Translations under genes and position numbers: made by a program | The notes under the pieces: generated by a model | The model's database searches: none | Told to the model about the DNA's origin: nothing | The model's input: only the letters and a program-made list of their open reading frames with translations | From: Pseudoduganella buxea | GTDB lineage: Bacteria; Pseudomonadota; Gammaproteobacteria; Burkholderiales; Burkholderiaceae_D | NCBI RefSeq assembly: GCF_009720835.1 | Contig: NZ_WNKZ01000005.1 | Location: 62,001-126,000, forward strand | Length of the DNA stretch: 64,000 nucleotides | Direction of reading: 5' to 3' | Shown here: positions 51,380-60,434 of the stretch, piece by piece | Layout: each line of letters opens with the position of its first letter | Position numbering within the stretch: position 1 is the stretch's first letter

Positions 51380-52822
51380 TCAGTACGGCTGCGGCACGAT
51401 CATTTCGGCGTAGTCGTACAGCGCGCCCAGGATCTGCTCGGCGCGCTCGTCCGCCTCGGCCGACAGCGCGTCGATCTCGCCGAACAACTGGTCCAGGCTG
51501 CGCGCGCCGCCTTCGCCTTCCAGCAGCCGCGCGGCGCGGTGCTGTTCCCAGTGCTCCATCTCCTGTTCGGACAGCGTGTCCGGGAAGTTGCGGGCACGGT
51601 AACGGAACAGGATTTCCCCCAGGCGCTCGTCCTCGAAGTGGGGCGCCGCCGTCGCCAGCCGCTGCGGGCTTTCCTTGCGCAGCGATTCGAGCAGGCGGCG
51701 GTCGGCCGAGCCGATGAAGCCGCCGTACAGGTCTTCGTCCACGTCGGCCGGTTCTGCGGCCGGGCGGTGGAACACCTGGGCCCAGATGGCCGCCATGTCC
51801 GGCCCCTGCTGGGCGAAGCGGGCGTGTTCCAGCGCCTTTTCCACGTCGAACGTCCACTTCTGCGCCATCTGCGGCGACAGGGTCTTCAGGTTCGATACCA
51901 GCATCGGCGACTTGTTCAGGTGGATCGTCTTGATCGGCAGGCGCGTCATGCCTTCCGGCAGGTCGCTGCTGCGCGTGAACATGCGCTGGCGGATGGTGTC
52001 GACGTCCAGCTCGAACAGCTCGCGCGGGTCGTGGTGGCAATCCCACACGATCAGCTCGTTCTTGTTGGTGGGATGGCCCCCCAGGGGCCACACCAGCGCC
52101 ATGCAACCCCGCTCGGCCGGGAACATGCCGGACACGTGCAGGAAGGGCTGGCGCAGCTCGCGCGCCAGGTGCATGCCGATCTCGTCGGCCACGCGATCCT
52201 TCTTGTGCAGGGCCAGGCAGAAGTCGAACAGGCGGGCATTCTTCTGGCGGATCAGCCGCGCCAGCGCGATGGTGGCACGCACATCCGACAGCGCGTCATG
52301 CGCCGCCTCGTGGGCCAAACCGTTGGCCTGTGTTAATAATTCAAGTTTGAAGCTGGGCTTGCCGTTATCCCCGGTAGGCCACTCGATGCCGTCCGGGCGC
52401 AGGGCGTAGCACATGCGCACGACATCGAGCAGGTCCCAGCGGCCGCAGCCGTTCTGCCATTCGCGGGCGTACGGGTCGATCAGGTTGCGCCAGAACAGGA
52501 AGCGCGTCACTTCATCGTCGAAACGGATGGTGTTGTAGCCGACGCCGATCGTGCCCGGTTCGGCGAAGGCCGCTTCGATGGTCCGGGCGAACTGGTGTTC
52601 CGGCACGCCCTGTTGCAGGCACTGCTGGGGCGTGATGCCCGTGATCAGGCAGGACTGCGGGTCCGGCAGGAAATCGTTGGCCGGCTGGCAGAACAGCATG
52701 ATGGGGTCGCCAATCTCGTTGAGATCGGCATCCGTGCGGATGGCGGCGAACTGGGCAGGGCGGTCACGGCGGGGCACGGCGCCGAAGGTTTCATAGTCGT
52801 GCCAAAGAAAAGTGTGGTTCAT
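51380..52822 (-). CDS. sbcB: Exodeoxyribonuclease I
   Basis: A 480-aa 3'-5' single-strand DNA exonuclease of the DEDDh superfamily acting in recombination and mismatch repair. ExoI motif FLWHDYETFGAVPRRDRPAQ (Asp-Glu), YNTIRFDDEVTRFLFWRN (Asp), and EAAHDALSDVRATIALARL (His-Asp) supply the catalytic acids. The SH3-like and C-terminal helical parts are complete, including LNKSPMLVSN. Length matches E. coli SbcB. It converges on pyrF with 19 nt between stops. Confidence 0.95.
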   Translation of the reverse strand: MNHTFLWHDYETFGAVPRRDRPAQFAAIRTDADLNEIGDPIMLFCQPANDFLPDPQSCLITGITPQQCLQQGVPEHQFARTIEAAFAEPGTIGVGYNTIRFDDEVTRFLFWRNLIDPYAREWQNGCGRWDLLDVVRMCYALRPDGIEWPTGDNGKPSFKLELLTQANGLAHEAAHDALSDVRATIALARLIRQKNARLFDFCLALHKKDRVADEIGMHLARELRQPFLHVSGMFPAERGCMALVWPLGGHPTNKNELIVWDCHHDPRELFELDVDTIRQRMFTRSSDLPEGMTRLPIKTIHLNKSPMLVSNLKTLSPQMAQKWTFDVEKALEHARFAQQGPDMAAIWAQVFHRPAAEPADVDEDLYGGFIGSADRRLLESLRKESPQRLATAAPHFEDERLGEILFRYRARNFPDTLSEQEMEHWEQHRAARLLEGEGGARSLDQLFGEIDALSAEADERAEQILGALYDYAEMIVPQPY

Positions 52823-52872
52823 GTTGTGCAGTCAGTGTTCGGGCCGAGGCAAGCCCCATCAGGAGGATTATC

Positions 52873-53472
52873 GTGGCAAACCCTGTTTCTCTCAATGCAA
52901 AAACCGTCTCCACCGATTCCAAGGTGGCCAACCAGGGCGAAGTGTCCCCCGCGCAGAAGGCAAAACTGCAGCTGAACGCATCGATCATGCAGGCGTCGGC
53001 GTCGATCACCATCGGTGCTGCCGACGACCCGCAGGCCCTGCTGTACAAGACGGCCATCACCAGCATCAACGAGGCGCTGCAGGCCCGGCTGGGCGAAAAC
53101 GCCGTGCAGAACGCGGCCGCGCAGGACAATACGCCCCAGGGCACGGCCGAGCGCATCCTTTCCCTGTCGACGGGCTTCCTGGATGCATTCAAGCGGCAGA
53201 ACCCCGGTATGGAAGACGCCGCCGCGGTGGAAAAGTTCGTCGATACCGTCAAGGGCGGCATCGAAAAGGGCTTTTCCGAAGCGCGCGATATCCTGAAGGG
53301 CTTGAAGGTGCTGGACGGCGATATCGCCGGCAATATCGACAAGACCTATGAGCTGGTCATGAAGGGACTGGAAGCGTTTGCCGTCAAGAACGGCAAACCG
53401 CAGGCGGACGCGGCGGATGGCATGGGGGCAGCGAATCCAGCCGAAAAGCCAGCCGGCAAGGCGCCAGCCTGA
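52873..53472 (+). CDS. DUF5610-domain protein
   Basis: A 199-aa soluble, helical protein matching DUF5610: ALLYKTAITSINEALQARLG, TAERILSLSTGFLDAFKRQ, VDTVKGGIEKGFSEARDIL and LDGDIAGNIDKTYELVMKGL. The first ~35 residues and the Ala/Pro/Lys tail are probably disordered. It starts with GTG 52873 behind an AGGAGG ribosome site 7 nt away. No signal peptide. DUF5610 proteins have no assigned function that I know of. It is divergent from sbcB by 50 nt. Confidence 0.85.
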   Translation: MANPVSLNAKTVSTDSKVANQGEVSPAQKAKLQLNASIMQASASITIGAADDPQALLYKTAITSINEALQARLGENAVQNAAAQDNTPQGTAERILSLSTGFLDAFKRQNPGMEDAAAVEKFVDTVKGGIEKGFSEARDILKGLKVLDGDIAGNIDKTYELVMKGLEAFAVKNGKPQADAADGMGAANPAEKPAGKAPA

Positions 53473-53555
53473 TCCTGCTGCACCGGGCCGCCGCACGCGG
53501 CCAGGCGAACAGCGCGGCGGCCCCTCCGAATATCGGCTGCCACGCCGCAGGCCGG

Positions 53556-53666
53556 TTGCGCCGACCAGGTCGTCGGGGTCGCGTTGCAGCCCAGGCGGCG
53601 GAACATGCCGGCTGCCTGCATCAGCACATCCTCTTCGACAAATTGACGTGGACGCGCCAGAGCTTC
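53556..53666 (-). pseudogene. TetR-type N-terminal remnant
   Basis: In one minus-strand frame the string ARPRQFVEEDVLMQAAGMFR followed by RLGCNATPTT resembles the N-terminal helices of TetR-family regulators (consensus GRPREFDEDEVLDAAMxxFWxxGYEAT). The similarity ends after about 35 codons, with no HTH recognition helix, so this is at most a decayed fragment. It lies in the 290-nt gap between DUF5610 and the GGDEF gene. Chance resemblance is possible. Confidence 0.35.
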
Positions 53667-53763
53667 GTGGGACGTGCAGGAACGAGGCGTCCGGCGCGGC
53701 GGTGCGGCAGCGATGGGCGGGATGCCCGGAGCGAATTGGCGTGTGGCGGGGTGTGGCGGGCGC

Positions 53764-54780
53764 TTAGGCGGCCTGGGCCGCCAGGGCCCGGCCATCGTCG
53801 ACGTCGATACGGTCGCGGCCGGCCGCCTTGGCGCGGTACAGCGCGGCGTCGGCCGTGACGATCAGGGCGGGGCCGTCCTGGCCCGGCAGCAGGGTGGCGA
53901 CGCCGAACGAGGCCGTCACGTGGGGCAGGGGCAGGCGCATGTCGGCGAACACGACGGCGTGGCGCATCCGTTCGCACAGGCGCTGCGCGACGGCGGCCGC
54001 TTCGGCGCGGCTCGTCTCCGGCAGCAGCACCATCAGTTCCTCGCCGCCGTAGCGTACGGCGCAGTCGGTGGGCCGCAGCGCGCTGGAAAGTACCTGGGCC
54101 GCCGTGCGCAAGGCCTGGTCGCCCTGCACGTGGCCGTGGCGGTCGTTGAACTGCTTGAAACGGTCCAGGTCGATCATGATGATGGACAGGGGCGCCGGCA
54201 CGGACGAAGGCAGGGCGTTGCCCGCATGGGCCGTGGCGATCATGCGCGGCAGCACGTCGTCCAGCCAGGCCCGGTTGTACAGGCCCGTCAGGCCGTCGTT
54301 CATCGACAATTGTCGGTAGAATTCGCCCAGCTTCTGGCGCTTGCGCAATTGCACGTTGGCGGCCCGCACGCGGAACGACAGCAGGCGCAGCAGGTTGCGG
54401 GCGACGCCGTCCGATTCCTCGATCAGGCGCCAGGCCAGGTCGGCGCCGATCAGCAGCAGTTCGCACGGCTCCAGCGCCACCAGGCAGGACAGGTCGGCTT
54501 CGTCGTCCAGCACGGATTGTTCGCCCGCACTTTCGCCGGCCATGATCTTCACGCTGCCCGCTGCCGCACCATCGCGTGCGTCCGGCTGCACGGCCAGCGA
54601 GCCGCGCAGCACGATGGTCAGGCGCGGGCGCGACGTATCGGACACGATCTCGCCGGCTTCGGCCGCCATCACGGGGCAAGCCGCCAGCAATGCCGCGGCC
54701 ACGCGCGCGTCCGCATCCCGGAACAGGTGCAGGTCGGCGATCTGGTGGGAGGAGGCGGCAAAGTTGCTCAGGAGCTTCAT
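53764..54780 (-). CDS. Diguanylate cyclase with cNMP-binding-like sensor
   Basis: A 338-aa cytoplasmic protein. Residues ~15-140 look like a CRP/cyclic-nucleotide-binding jelly roll (LTIVLRGSLAVQPDA, IMAGESAGEQSVLDDEADLS, CLVALEPCELLLIGADLAWR), although the phosphate-binding cassette is not canonical. The GGDEF domain follows (DGLTGLYNRAWLDDVL, MIDLDRFKQFNDRHGHVQGD) with the active signature variant RYGGEEL and SFGVATL later. It should make c-di-GMP in response to an unknown ligand. ATG 54780 is the natural start. The BtuF-like gene is divergent by 92 nt. Confidence 0.9.
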   Translation of the reverse strand: MKLLSNFAASSHQIADLHLFRDADARVAAALLAACPVMAAEAGEIVSDTSRPRLTIVLRGSLAVQPDARDGAAAGSVKIMAGESAGEQSVLDDEADLSCLVALEPCELLLIGADLAWRLIEESDGVARNLLRLLSFRVRAANVQLRKRQKLGEFYRQLSMNDGLTGLYNRAWLDDVLPRMIATAHAGNALPSSVPAPLSIIMIDLDRFKQFNDRHGHVQGDQALRTAAQVLSSALRPTDCAVRYGGEELMVLLPETSRAEAAAVAQRLCERMRHAVVFADMRLPLPHVTASFGVATLLPGQDGPALIVTADAALYRAKAAGRDRIDVDDGRALAAQAA

Positions 54781-54872
54781 CGTTGGCTTTCGGCAAGACT
54801 GCCGTCATCATAGCGCAAGCAACCCGACCTATGGTCCAATGGGACAATTTCTAACGGATCTTTACAACAGCC

Positions 54873-55652
54873 ATGCTCTTTACCGACGCCACCGGCCAGC
54901 ACCACGCCGCCGATCCCGCCGCCCGCATCGTTTCCCTGGTGCCGTCCATCACCGAACTGCTGTGCGACCTGGGCCTGGCACCGCAGCTGGTAGGCCGTAC
55001 CGGCTTTTGCATCCATCCCGCCGACATCGTGCGCGATATCCCGAAAATCGGGGGCACCAAGGATGTCAATCTGGACAAGATCCGCAAGCTGGCGCCGACC
55101 CATGTCGTCGTCAATATCGACGAGAACGAAAAGCCGACGGTGGAGCGCCTGGCCGAATTCGTGCCCCATATCGTCGTCACCCATCCCTTGCAGCCCAGCG
55201 ACAACCTCGACCTGGCCCGGCTGATGGGCGGCATCTTTTGCGCCCAGGAACGGGCCGAGGCGTGGTGCGCGGCATTCGAGGAGGAGCTGGCGGCCCTGCG
55301 CGTGATGCCGAAAGGCGTGCCGCAGCGCGTGCTGTACTGCATCTGGCAGGACCCGTGGATGACGGTGTCGCCGGACACGTATATCGCGGCCATGCTGGCG
55401 CTGATCGGCTGGAGCGTGCCCAGGCTGGGCGTGGCCCGCTATCCCCGCTTCGAGTGGTCGAGCGAGCTGCTGGCACAGGTGGACCGGGTGCTGCTGTCGT
55501 CGGAACCGTACCGCTTCACGGAAGCGCACGTGGACGCGCTGGAACGCCAGATCGGCAAGCCGGTGCAATTGGTGGATGGGGAGATGATGTCGTGGTACGG
55601 CAGCCGCGCCCTGCACGGGCTGCGCTATCTGCGGGCGCTGGCATCGGAATGA
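54873..55652 (+). CDS. BtuF-like helical-backbone metal/corrinoid-binding protein without signal peptide
   Basis: A 259-aa class III substrate-binding-fold protein: ARIVSLVPSITELLCDLGLA, QLVGRTGFCIHPADIVRDIP, KIGGTKDVNLDKIRKLAPTH, then the long helical backbone and a second Rossmann half. Such proteins bind cobalamin or siderophores in the periplasm for an ABC importer. Here the N-terminus MLFTDATGQHHAADPAARIV lacks any signal peptide, and no BtuCD genes are adjacent. It may be cytosolic with another task, such as corrinoid handling. ATG 54873 fits the domain start and no upstream extension is plausible. Confidence 0.85.
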   Translation: MLFTDATGQHHAADPAARIVSLVPSITELLCDLGLAPQLVGRTGFCIHPADIVRDIPKIGGTKDVNLDKIRKLAPTHVVVNIDENEKPTVERLAEFVPHIVVTHPLQPSDNLDLARLMGGIFCAQERAEAWCAAFEEELAALRVMPKGVPQRVLYCIWQDPWMTVSPDTYIAAMLALIGWSVPRLGVARYPRFEWSSELLAQVDRVLLSSEPYRFTEAHVDALERQIGKPVQLVDGEMMSWYGSRALHGLRYLRALASE

Positions 55653-55679
55653 CCGGTGTAGCCAGCGCCATCGGAAAGC

Positions 55680-56051
55680 TTACTCTTCGGCCGGTTCGAC
55701 GGATGGTTCGACCAGGTCCGCCACGGGCACGTTCTTCTTGTTGTCATGCAGCTTGCCCAGGGCACTGTCCAGTGCGCGCTTGAGCTTGTCCGCGGAGCGG
55801 TGAATGGCCTGGTGCAGCGTCTCGGCATGGTCCGTCACCACCACGGGCTGGTAGCCGTTCACACGTGCTTCCATCATGCAGCGGTTGTCGCCATCGGCGG
55901 ACTTCTGCGCCTTGTTGTCGCTCAGGTGCACCTCAACACGGCTGATCTGTTCGCCGAAACGGCCGATGGCCGATTGCAGCACTTCCTCCACATGCGTGTC
56001 GAGCGCGGCGGTATGGTCGATGCTTTTGTCCGTGTTCACTTGAATCTGCAT
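55680..56051 (-). CDS. Ribosome hibernation factor HPF/RaiA family (short form)
   Basis: A 123-aa protein of the HPF/YfiA family, which binds the 30S decoding region in stationary phase. MQIQVNTDKSIDHTAALDTH, IGRFGEQISRVEVHLSDNKA and VTDHAETLHQAIHRSADKLK follow the family's beta-alpha-beta-beta-beta-alpha order. The long-HPF dimerisation domain is missing. GAGGAGC before ATG 56051 is a strong ribosome site. The acidic tail is short. Confidence 0.88.
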   Translation of the reverse strand: MQIQVNTDKSIDHTAALDTHVEEVLQSAIGRFGEQISRVEVHLSDNKAQKSADGDNRCMMEARVNGYQPVVVTDHAETLHQAIHRSADKLKRALDSALGKLHDNKKNVPVADLVEPSVEPAEE

Positions 56052-56148
56052 AATCAGCTCCTCTTTGTAATCGGTATGCGTCGATCTTACGCCCTTTGGA
56101 CTTAGAACGCCGTTAAGTGGTGCACATTGCAGAGCTGATGGCCGACGT

Positions 56149-57411
56149 TCAGGTCGTTTTCGCCTCGGCCTGCGCCGCCAGTTCCTTCTCGTGGTGCGGG
56201 AAGCGGTCCATCCGCGCCAGCACGGGGAACAACTTGATCCACGCCGCCGTCACGCCCAGGGTGACGGCGCCGCCGAAGACGATGGCCGGGCGCAGGCCGA
56301 ACCAGCCGGCCGTGACGCCGGACTCGAACTCGCCCAGCTCGTTCGAGGCGCCGATGAAGACGGAGTTGACGGCGCTGACCCGGCCCCGGATCGCATCGGG
56401 CGTTTCGAATTGCACCAGCAGGTGGCGCACGTACACGCTGATCATGTCGCCCGCGCCCATCAGCAGCAGGCACACGAGGGCGACGACGAAGCTGGCCGTC
56501 GCGCCCAGCACGACGGTGCCCAGGCCGAAGACGGCGACGCCGCCGAACATCCACAGGCCGATGCGGCGCGTGATGGGGAAGAAGGCCAGCAGCACCGAGC
56601 ACAGCGCGGCGCCGGCCCCCGGGGCCGTGCGCAACAGGCCCAGGCCCGTGGGACCCACGTGCAGCACGTCGTGCGCCAGCGCCGGCAGCAGCGCCGTGGC
56701 GCCGCCGAACAGCACGGCGAACAGGTCGAGCGACATGGCGCCCAGCACGATGGGGCGCGACAGCACGAAGCGCAGCCCCTCCAGCACGCTGTGCCACGTG
56801 GCCGGTTCGCGGTTGCTGGCCTGGGGCGGCGCCTTGACCAGCGCCATCAGCACCGTGGCCACCAGCAGCAGGGAAGCCGCGGCGATGTAGACGACCTTGG
56901 GGCCGTAGATGTACAGCAGGCCGCCCAGGGTCGGGCCGAGGATGACGGCGACGTGAAAGCTCGAGCTCGACAGCGGGACGGCCTTGCTGAAGTCACGCTG
57001 CGGTACCAGGTTGACGAGGATGGCCTGCGTGGCCGGCCCCATGAAGGCGCGCGCGCTGCCGAACAGCACCAGCACGGCAAACACGGGCCACACCACCTGC
57101 ATGCCGCTGGTCGTGTAGGCAAGCAGGGCCAGCCCAACCAGCAGTTGCACGCCCAGGCAGATGGTGACAATGAGGCGGCGGTTGTAGCGGTCGGCCGCAT
57201 GGCCCGCCAGCAGGATCAGCAGCAGGAAGGGCGCGAACTGGGCCAGGCCGATCATGCCCAGGTAGAACAGGTTGTGCGTCATCGAGTACACCTGCCAGCC
57301 GATGGCGACGTTTTGCATCTGCACGGCCAGGGTGCCGAGGACGCGCGCGGTCAGGTAGAAGCGGAAATTGCGGTGACGCAGGACGGAAAAACCGTTCGAG
57401 GAACTGGACAT
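56149..57411 (-). CDS. MFS exporter (EntS-like, MFS_3 group)
   Basis: A 420-aa inner-membrane protein with 11-12 helices. It begins FSVLRHRNFRFYLTARVLGT, the typical start of MFS_3 (enterobactin exporter-like) proteins; motif A is LAGHAADRYNRRLIV. ARAFMGPATQAILVNLVPQR and the central KAVPLSSSSFHVAVILGPTL belong to the same pattern. No siderophore genes are near, so export of a siderophore is only one option. ATG 57411 is followed by a Ser run. The iron-sulfur reductase lies 100 nt upstream on the same strand. Confidence 0.88.
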   Translation of the reverse strand: MSSSSNGFSVLRHRNFRFYLTARVLGTLAVQMQNVAIGWQVYSMTHNLFYLGMIGLAQFAPFLLLILLAGHAADRYNRRLIVTICLGVQLLVGLALLAYTTSGMQVVWPVFAVLVLFGSARAFMGPATQAILVNLVPQRDFSKAVPLSSSSFHVAVILGPTLGGLLYIYGPKVVYIAAASLLLVATVLMALVKAPPQASNREPATWHSVLEGLRFVLSRPIVLGAMSLDLFAVLFGGATALLPALAHDVLHVGPTGLGLLRTAPGAGAALCSVLLAFFPITRRIGLWMFGGVAVFGLGTVVLGATASFVVALVCLLLMGAGDMISVYVRHLLVQFETPDAIRGRVSAVNSVFIGASNELGEFESGVTAGWFGLRPAIVFGGAVTLGVTAAWIKLFPVLARMDRFPHHEKELAAQAEAKTT

Positions 57412-57511
57412 GGACAATGCGAGGCAATGCGGGATGAGATGAGACAATGCGGGGCGGGGACGTTTCAGGCGACCCCGCCCCGGCAGCGGAGCGGGGAACG
57501 GACGGGGGAAC

Positions 57512-58537
57512 TCAGGGCTTGGCCAGATCCGCTTCGGTGGTGAACGAGTCGGCGTAGAACTCGTCCGCCGGCAACTGGCAGCGCGTGGTGAAGTCGCGCT
57601 GCGCCGATTCCACGACGATGGGCGCGCCGCAGGCATACACCTGCCAGCCGGACAGGTCCGGCAAGTCCTGCACGACGGCCTGGTGCACGTAACCGGTACG
57701 GCCATTCCAGCCGTCTTCCGGCAAGGCATCCGACACCACCGGCACGTAGGTGAAGTTCGGCAGTTGTGCGGCCCACTCCTGGCAAAGCGCGTGCATGTAC
57801 AGGTCCTGGGGACGGCGCCCGCCCCAGTACAGCACCATCTTGCGCTGCGAGCCCGTGGCCCGCAGTTGCTCGACGATGGCCTTGATGGGGGCGAAGCCCG
57901 TGCCGGAAGCGAGCAGCACCATCGGCTTGTCCGAGTCCTCGCGCAGGAAGAAGGTGCCCAGGGGGCCTTCGAAGCGCAGGATGTCGCGCTCCTTCATCGT
58001 GCCGAACACCTGGTCCGTGAAGAGTCCCCCCGGCATATGGCGGATATGCAAGGTCACGGCACCCTGGCCCGGCGCCGTGGCCATGCTGTAGCTGCGGCGC
58101 TTGCCGTCGCGCAGCAGGAATTCGATATATTGCCCGGCGCGGTATTCCAGCACTTCATTGGCCGGCAACTGCAGGGTGATGACGATGACGTCCGGCGCCA
58201 CCCGTTCCAGCGACGACACGCGCGACGGCATCTTCTTGACGGGGAAGTCGCCGCTGCCGGCCACTTCGCGGGCCTGGATCACCAGGTCCGAATGGGGCAG
58301 GGCGCAACAGAACAGCGACATGCCCGCGCTTTCCTCTTCTTCCGTCAGCGCGCGGCGCTGGTGCGGTTTATGCGTGATCGAACCCGAAACGACCTTGCCC
58401 TTGCAGGAACTGCAGGCGCCGTTCTTGCAGCCGTAAGGCAGGCCGACACCGGCGCGCATCGCGGCAGCCAGTACGGTCTCGTCTTCGTCGCAAGCGAACT
58501 GGTGGCCGCTGGGCTGAACAGTAATCTGAAACGTCAT
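57512..58537 (-). CDS. Ferredoxin-domain flavin reductase (CDP-6-deoxy-delta-3,4-glucoseen-reductase-like)
   Basis: A 341-aa electron-transfer enzyme with an N-terminal plant-type [2Fe-2S] domain (cysteines in YGCKNGACSSCKG and later FCC, about 37-76), an FAD domain with RRSYSMA (about 147-153), and an NAD(P)-domain ending in YACGAPIVVESAQRDF. The order 2Fe-2S, FAD, NAD matches CDP-6-deoxyglucoseen reductase and oxygenase reductase components; in betaproteobacteria this stand-alone form is common with no sugar genes beside it. The oxidised partner is unknown. It is divergent from the epimerase-like gene with 11 nt between starts. Confidence 0.92.
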   Translation of the reverse strand: MTFQITVQPSGHQFACDEDETVLAAAMRAGVGLPYGCKNGACSSCKGKVVSGSITHKPHQRRALTEEEESAGMSLFCCALPHSDLVIQAREVAGSGDFPVKKMPSRVSSLERVAPDVIVITLQLPANEVLEYRAGQYIEFLLRDGKRRSYSMATAPGQGAVTLHIRHMPGGLFTDQVFGTMKERDILRFEGPLGTFFLREDSDKPMVLLASGTGFAPIKAIVEQLRATGSQRKMVLYWGGRRPQDLYMHALCQEWAAQLPNFTYVPVVSDALPEDGWNGRTGYVHQAVVQDLPDLSGWQVYACGAPIVVESAQRDFTTRCQLPADEFYADSFTTEADLAKP

Positions 58538-58548
58538 ACAATCCTTTG

Positions 58549-59469
58549 ATGAATAATCCTACCCTGCATAAATTCGACAAGCCCGCCAAGGCCGGCCGGC
58601 CGCGCCTGCTGATCCTCGGCTGCGGCGATATCGGCATGCGCCTGTTGCCCCTGCTGCGCGCGCGCTGGCGCGTGTTCGCCGTCACCAGCCAGCCCGAGCG
58701 GCTGGCCGAACTGCGCGCAGCGGGTGCGGTTCCCATCCTGGCCGACCTGGACCGGCCGGACACCTTGCGCCGCCTGACGGGCCTGGCGCACACGGTGGTC
58801 CACCTGGCACCGCCGCAGGCCGAGGGCATGCTGGACCGGCGCACCCGCAATGTGACCGCCATTTTACCCGAGGGAGCGCGGCTGGTTTATGTGAGCACGA
58901 CCGGTGTCTACGGCGACCTGCAGGGCGCGCTGGTGGACGAAACGCGGCCGGTGGCGCCCAGGAATGCCCGGGCCCGGCGCCGGGTCGACGCGGAACGGGT
59001 GCTGCGGGCGTGGGCCCGCCGCGCCGGCGGGCGGCTGGCGATCCTGCGCGTGCCGGGCATCTATGCGGCCGACCGACTGCCGTTGCAGCGGCTGCACCTG
59101 GGCACGCCGGCCCTGCGCCAGGAAGACGACGTCTACACGAACCACATCCATGGCGACGACCTGGCCGCGGCCGTGCTGCGGGCCTTGCACCGGGGCCGCC
59201 CGAACCGCATCTACCACAGCGTGGACGATACCGATCTGCGCATGGCCGACTACTTCGACGCCGTGGCCGACGCCTTCGGCCTGGCCCGGCCGCCCCGGCT
59301 GCCCCGGGCCGCGCTGGCCGAGGTGGTCTCGCCCGTGCTGCTGTCGTATATGTCGGAATCGCGGCGGCTGGCGAACGCGCGCCTGAAGGGCGAATTGGGC
59401 CTGCGGCTGCGTTATCCGACGGTGGCGGATGGCCTGCGCGCGGCCGTGGCGACAATTCCACACGGATAA
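58549..59469 (+). CDS. NAD(P)-dependent epimerase/dehydratase-like protein (YeeZ type)
   Basis: A 306-aa extended-SDR-like protein. Nucleotide fold RPRLLILGCGDIGMRLLPLL (GxGxxG variant, about 18-37), VVHLAPPQAEGMLD, LVYVSTTGVYGDLQG with the Tyr region, and LRVPGIYAADRLPLQRL. The canonical YxxxK is replaced by ARARRRVDAE, so catalysis may differ; YeeZ-like proteins share this. TNHIHGDDLAAAVL is the conserved downstream block. ATG 58549 is preceded by TCCTTTG rather than a clear site. It is divergent from the iron-sulfur reductase with 11 nt spacing, so promoters overlap the neighbour coding ends. Confidence 0.85.
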   Translation: MNNPTLHKFDKPAKAGRPRLLILGCGDIGMRLLPLLRARWRVFAVTSQPERLAELRAAGAVPILADLDRPDTLRRLTGLAHTVVHLAPPQAEGMLDRRTRNVTAILPEGARLVYVSTTGVYGDLQGALVDETRPVAPRNARARRRVDAERVLRAWARRAGGRLAILRVPGIYAADRLPLQRLHLGTPALRQEDDVYTNHIHGDDLAAAVLRALHRGRPNRIYHSVDDTDLRMADYFDAVADAFGLARPPRLPRAALAEVVSPVLLSYMSESRRLANARLKGELGLRLRYPTVADGLRAAVATIPHG

Positions 59470-59541
59470 GTTCCTTTGAGACGGCGCAAGCGTGCGCACT
59501 GCCCTTGCGACTAACGTAGGCGGACATGACCAGGAGGGCGT

Positions 59542-59919
59542 ATGGACGCACAGCGGCATCCGGACCCGAAGCAGGGTGGTTCCCACCCCCGCAATCCTTA
59601 TCCGCATCCCAGCAAGGAAGAGGTGCGGGCCTACATGACGCGCCGCGGCCAGACGCGGCAGCCGCCACCGGCCCCGGCTGAAATCCGCCGGCTACTGAAC
59701 TGGCATGCGGCCGGCCACGCGCTGCCACCATCGCCGGCTGCGCCCCCGGTATCCTGCGCCATCTCCTGTTCCACCTCGCGCGGGTCGGCCTTCATGCCGC
59801 TGGTGCCGGCCTTCCTGGCCGAACTGGCCGCCTTTACCGTGCTGGCATGGTGCACCCTCGTCCTGCAGCCCCCTTGCCAGGACGTGTTGTCAAAAAAAAA
59901 TGATCAGATGATTTCCTAG
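59542..59919 (+). CDS. Hypothetical protein with one C-terminal membrane segment
   Basis: A 125-aa frame starting at ATG 59542 with a good AGGAGG site 4 nt upstream. The N-terminus is polar and Pro/His-rich (MDAQRHPDPKQGGSHPRNPY), the middle is Pro/Ala-rich, and AFLAELAAFTVLAWCTLVLQ near residues 89-108 may span the membrane. No family recognised. The good ribosome site argues for translation, while the composition of the middle part is not clearly coding. Confidence 0.45.
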   Translation: MDAQRHPDPKQGGSHPRNPYPHPSKEEVRAYMTRRGQTRQPPPAPAEIRRLLNWHAAGHALPPSPAAPPVSCAISCSTSRGSAFMPLVPAFLAELAAFTVLAWCTLVLQPPCQDVLSKKNDQMIS

Positions 59920-60118
59920 CACAACAAAACGCGTTAGAATCTCACACATTCTCACTCAATTTGCCGTAGAGTTGTTGTAGAGCAACAAAACGGCGCGATG
60001 AGCCCGGGTTTGCCGGCGTTCGCAGCGCTTTGACGGCAAACCGGGTCGTCAACCGTCGATTATTTTGTCCGCATGTGTCGCTTTTTAAGCAAGAGCGACC
60101 GCTAACGTAAGATTGATC

Positions 60119-60358
60119 ATGTCCCTGAAAGAAGTCACGTCCTCGCCGACGTATAACCCGAACCGCGTCCTTGACGCCATCATCAACAAGTTGCAGCTGA
60201 AGAACGACGCAGCGTTGTCGCGCGCCCTGGAAGTGGCGCCGCCCGTGATCAGCAAGATCCGCCACAACACGCTGCCCATCGGTGCCACCATCCTGATCCG
60301 CATGCACGAGATCAGCGACTACAGCATCCGCGAGCTGCGCGAGCTGATGGCCCACTGA
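60119..60358 (+). CDS. Small HTH (XRE-like) DNA-binding protein
   Basis: A 79-aa protein whose residues ~22-72 resemble a lambda-repressor-like HTH: KLQLKNDAALSRALEVAPPV then ISKIRHNTLPIGATILIRMH. The conserved tail SIRELRELMAH suits Burkholderiales small regulators of this type. ATG 60119 has only a weak ribosome site; an upstream TTG at 60113 is possible. A terminator follows 20 nt after the stop. The long AT-rich leader (59920-60118) with TTGTTG/CAACAA stem may carry regulation. Confidence 0.75.
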   Translation: MSLKEVTSSPTYNPNRVLDAIINKLQLKNDAALSRALEVAPPVISKIRHNTLPIGATILIRMHEISDYSIRELRELMAH

Positions 60359-60377
60359 AGGCCCACGCCCCTGCAAT

Positions 60378-60417
60378 AAAAAACGGCCGGCCCCGGTTCC
60401 CAGGCGCCGGCCGTTTT
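60378..60417. terminator. Bidirectional intrinsic terminator
   Basis: CGGCCGGC (60384) and GCCGGCCG (60406) pair, with an A-run before and TTTT after. It serves the HTH gene on plus and the GRDP-like gene (stop 60435) on minus. Confidence 0.8.
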
Positions 60418-60434
60418 GCTTGGCTTCTTGCGGA

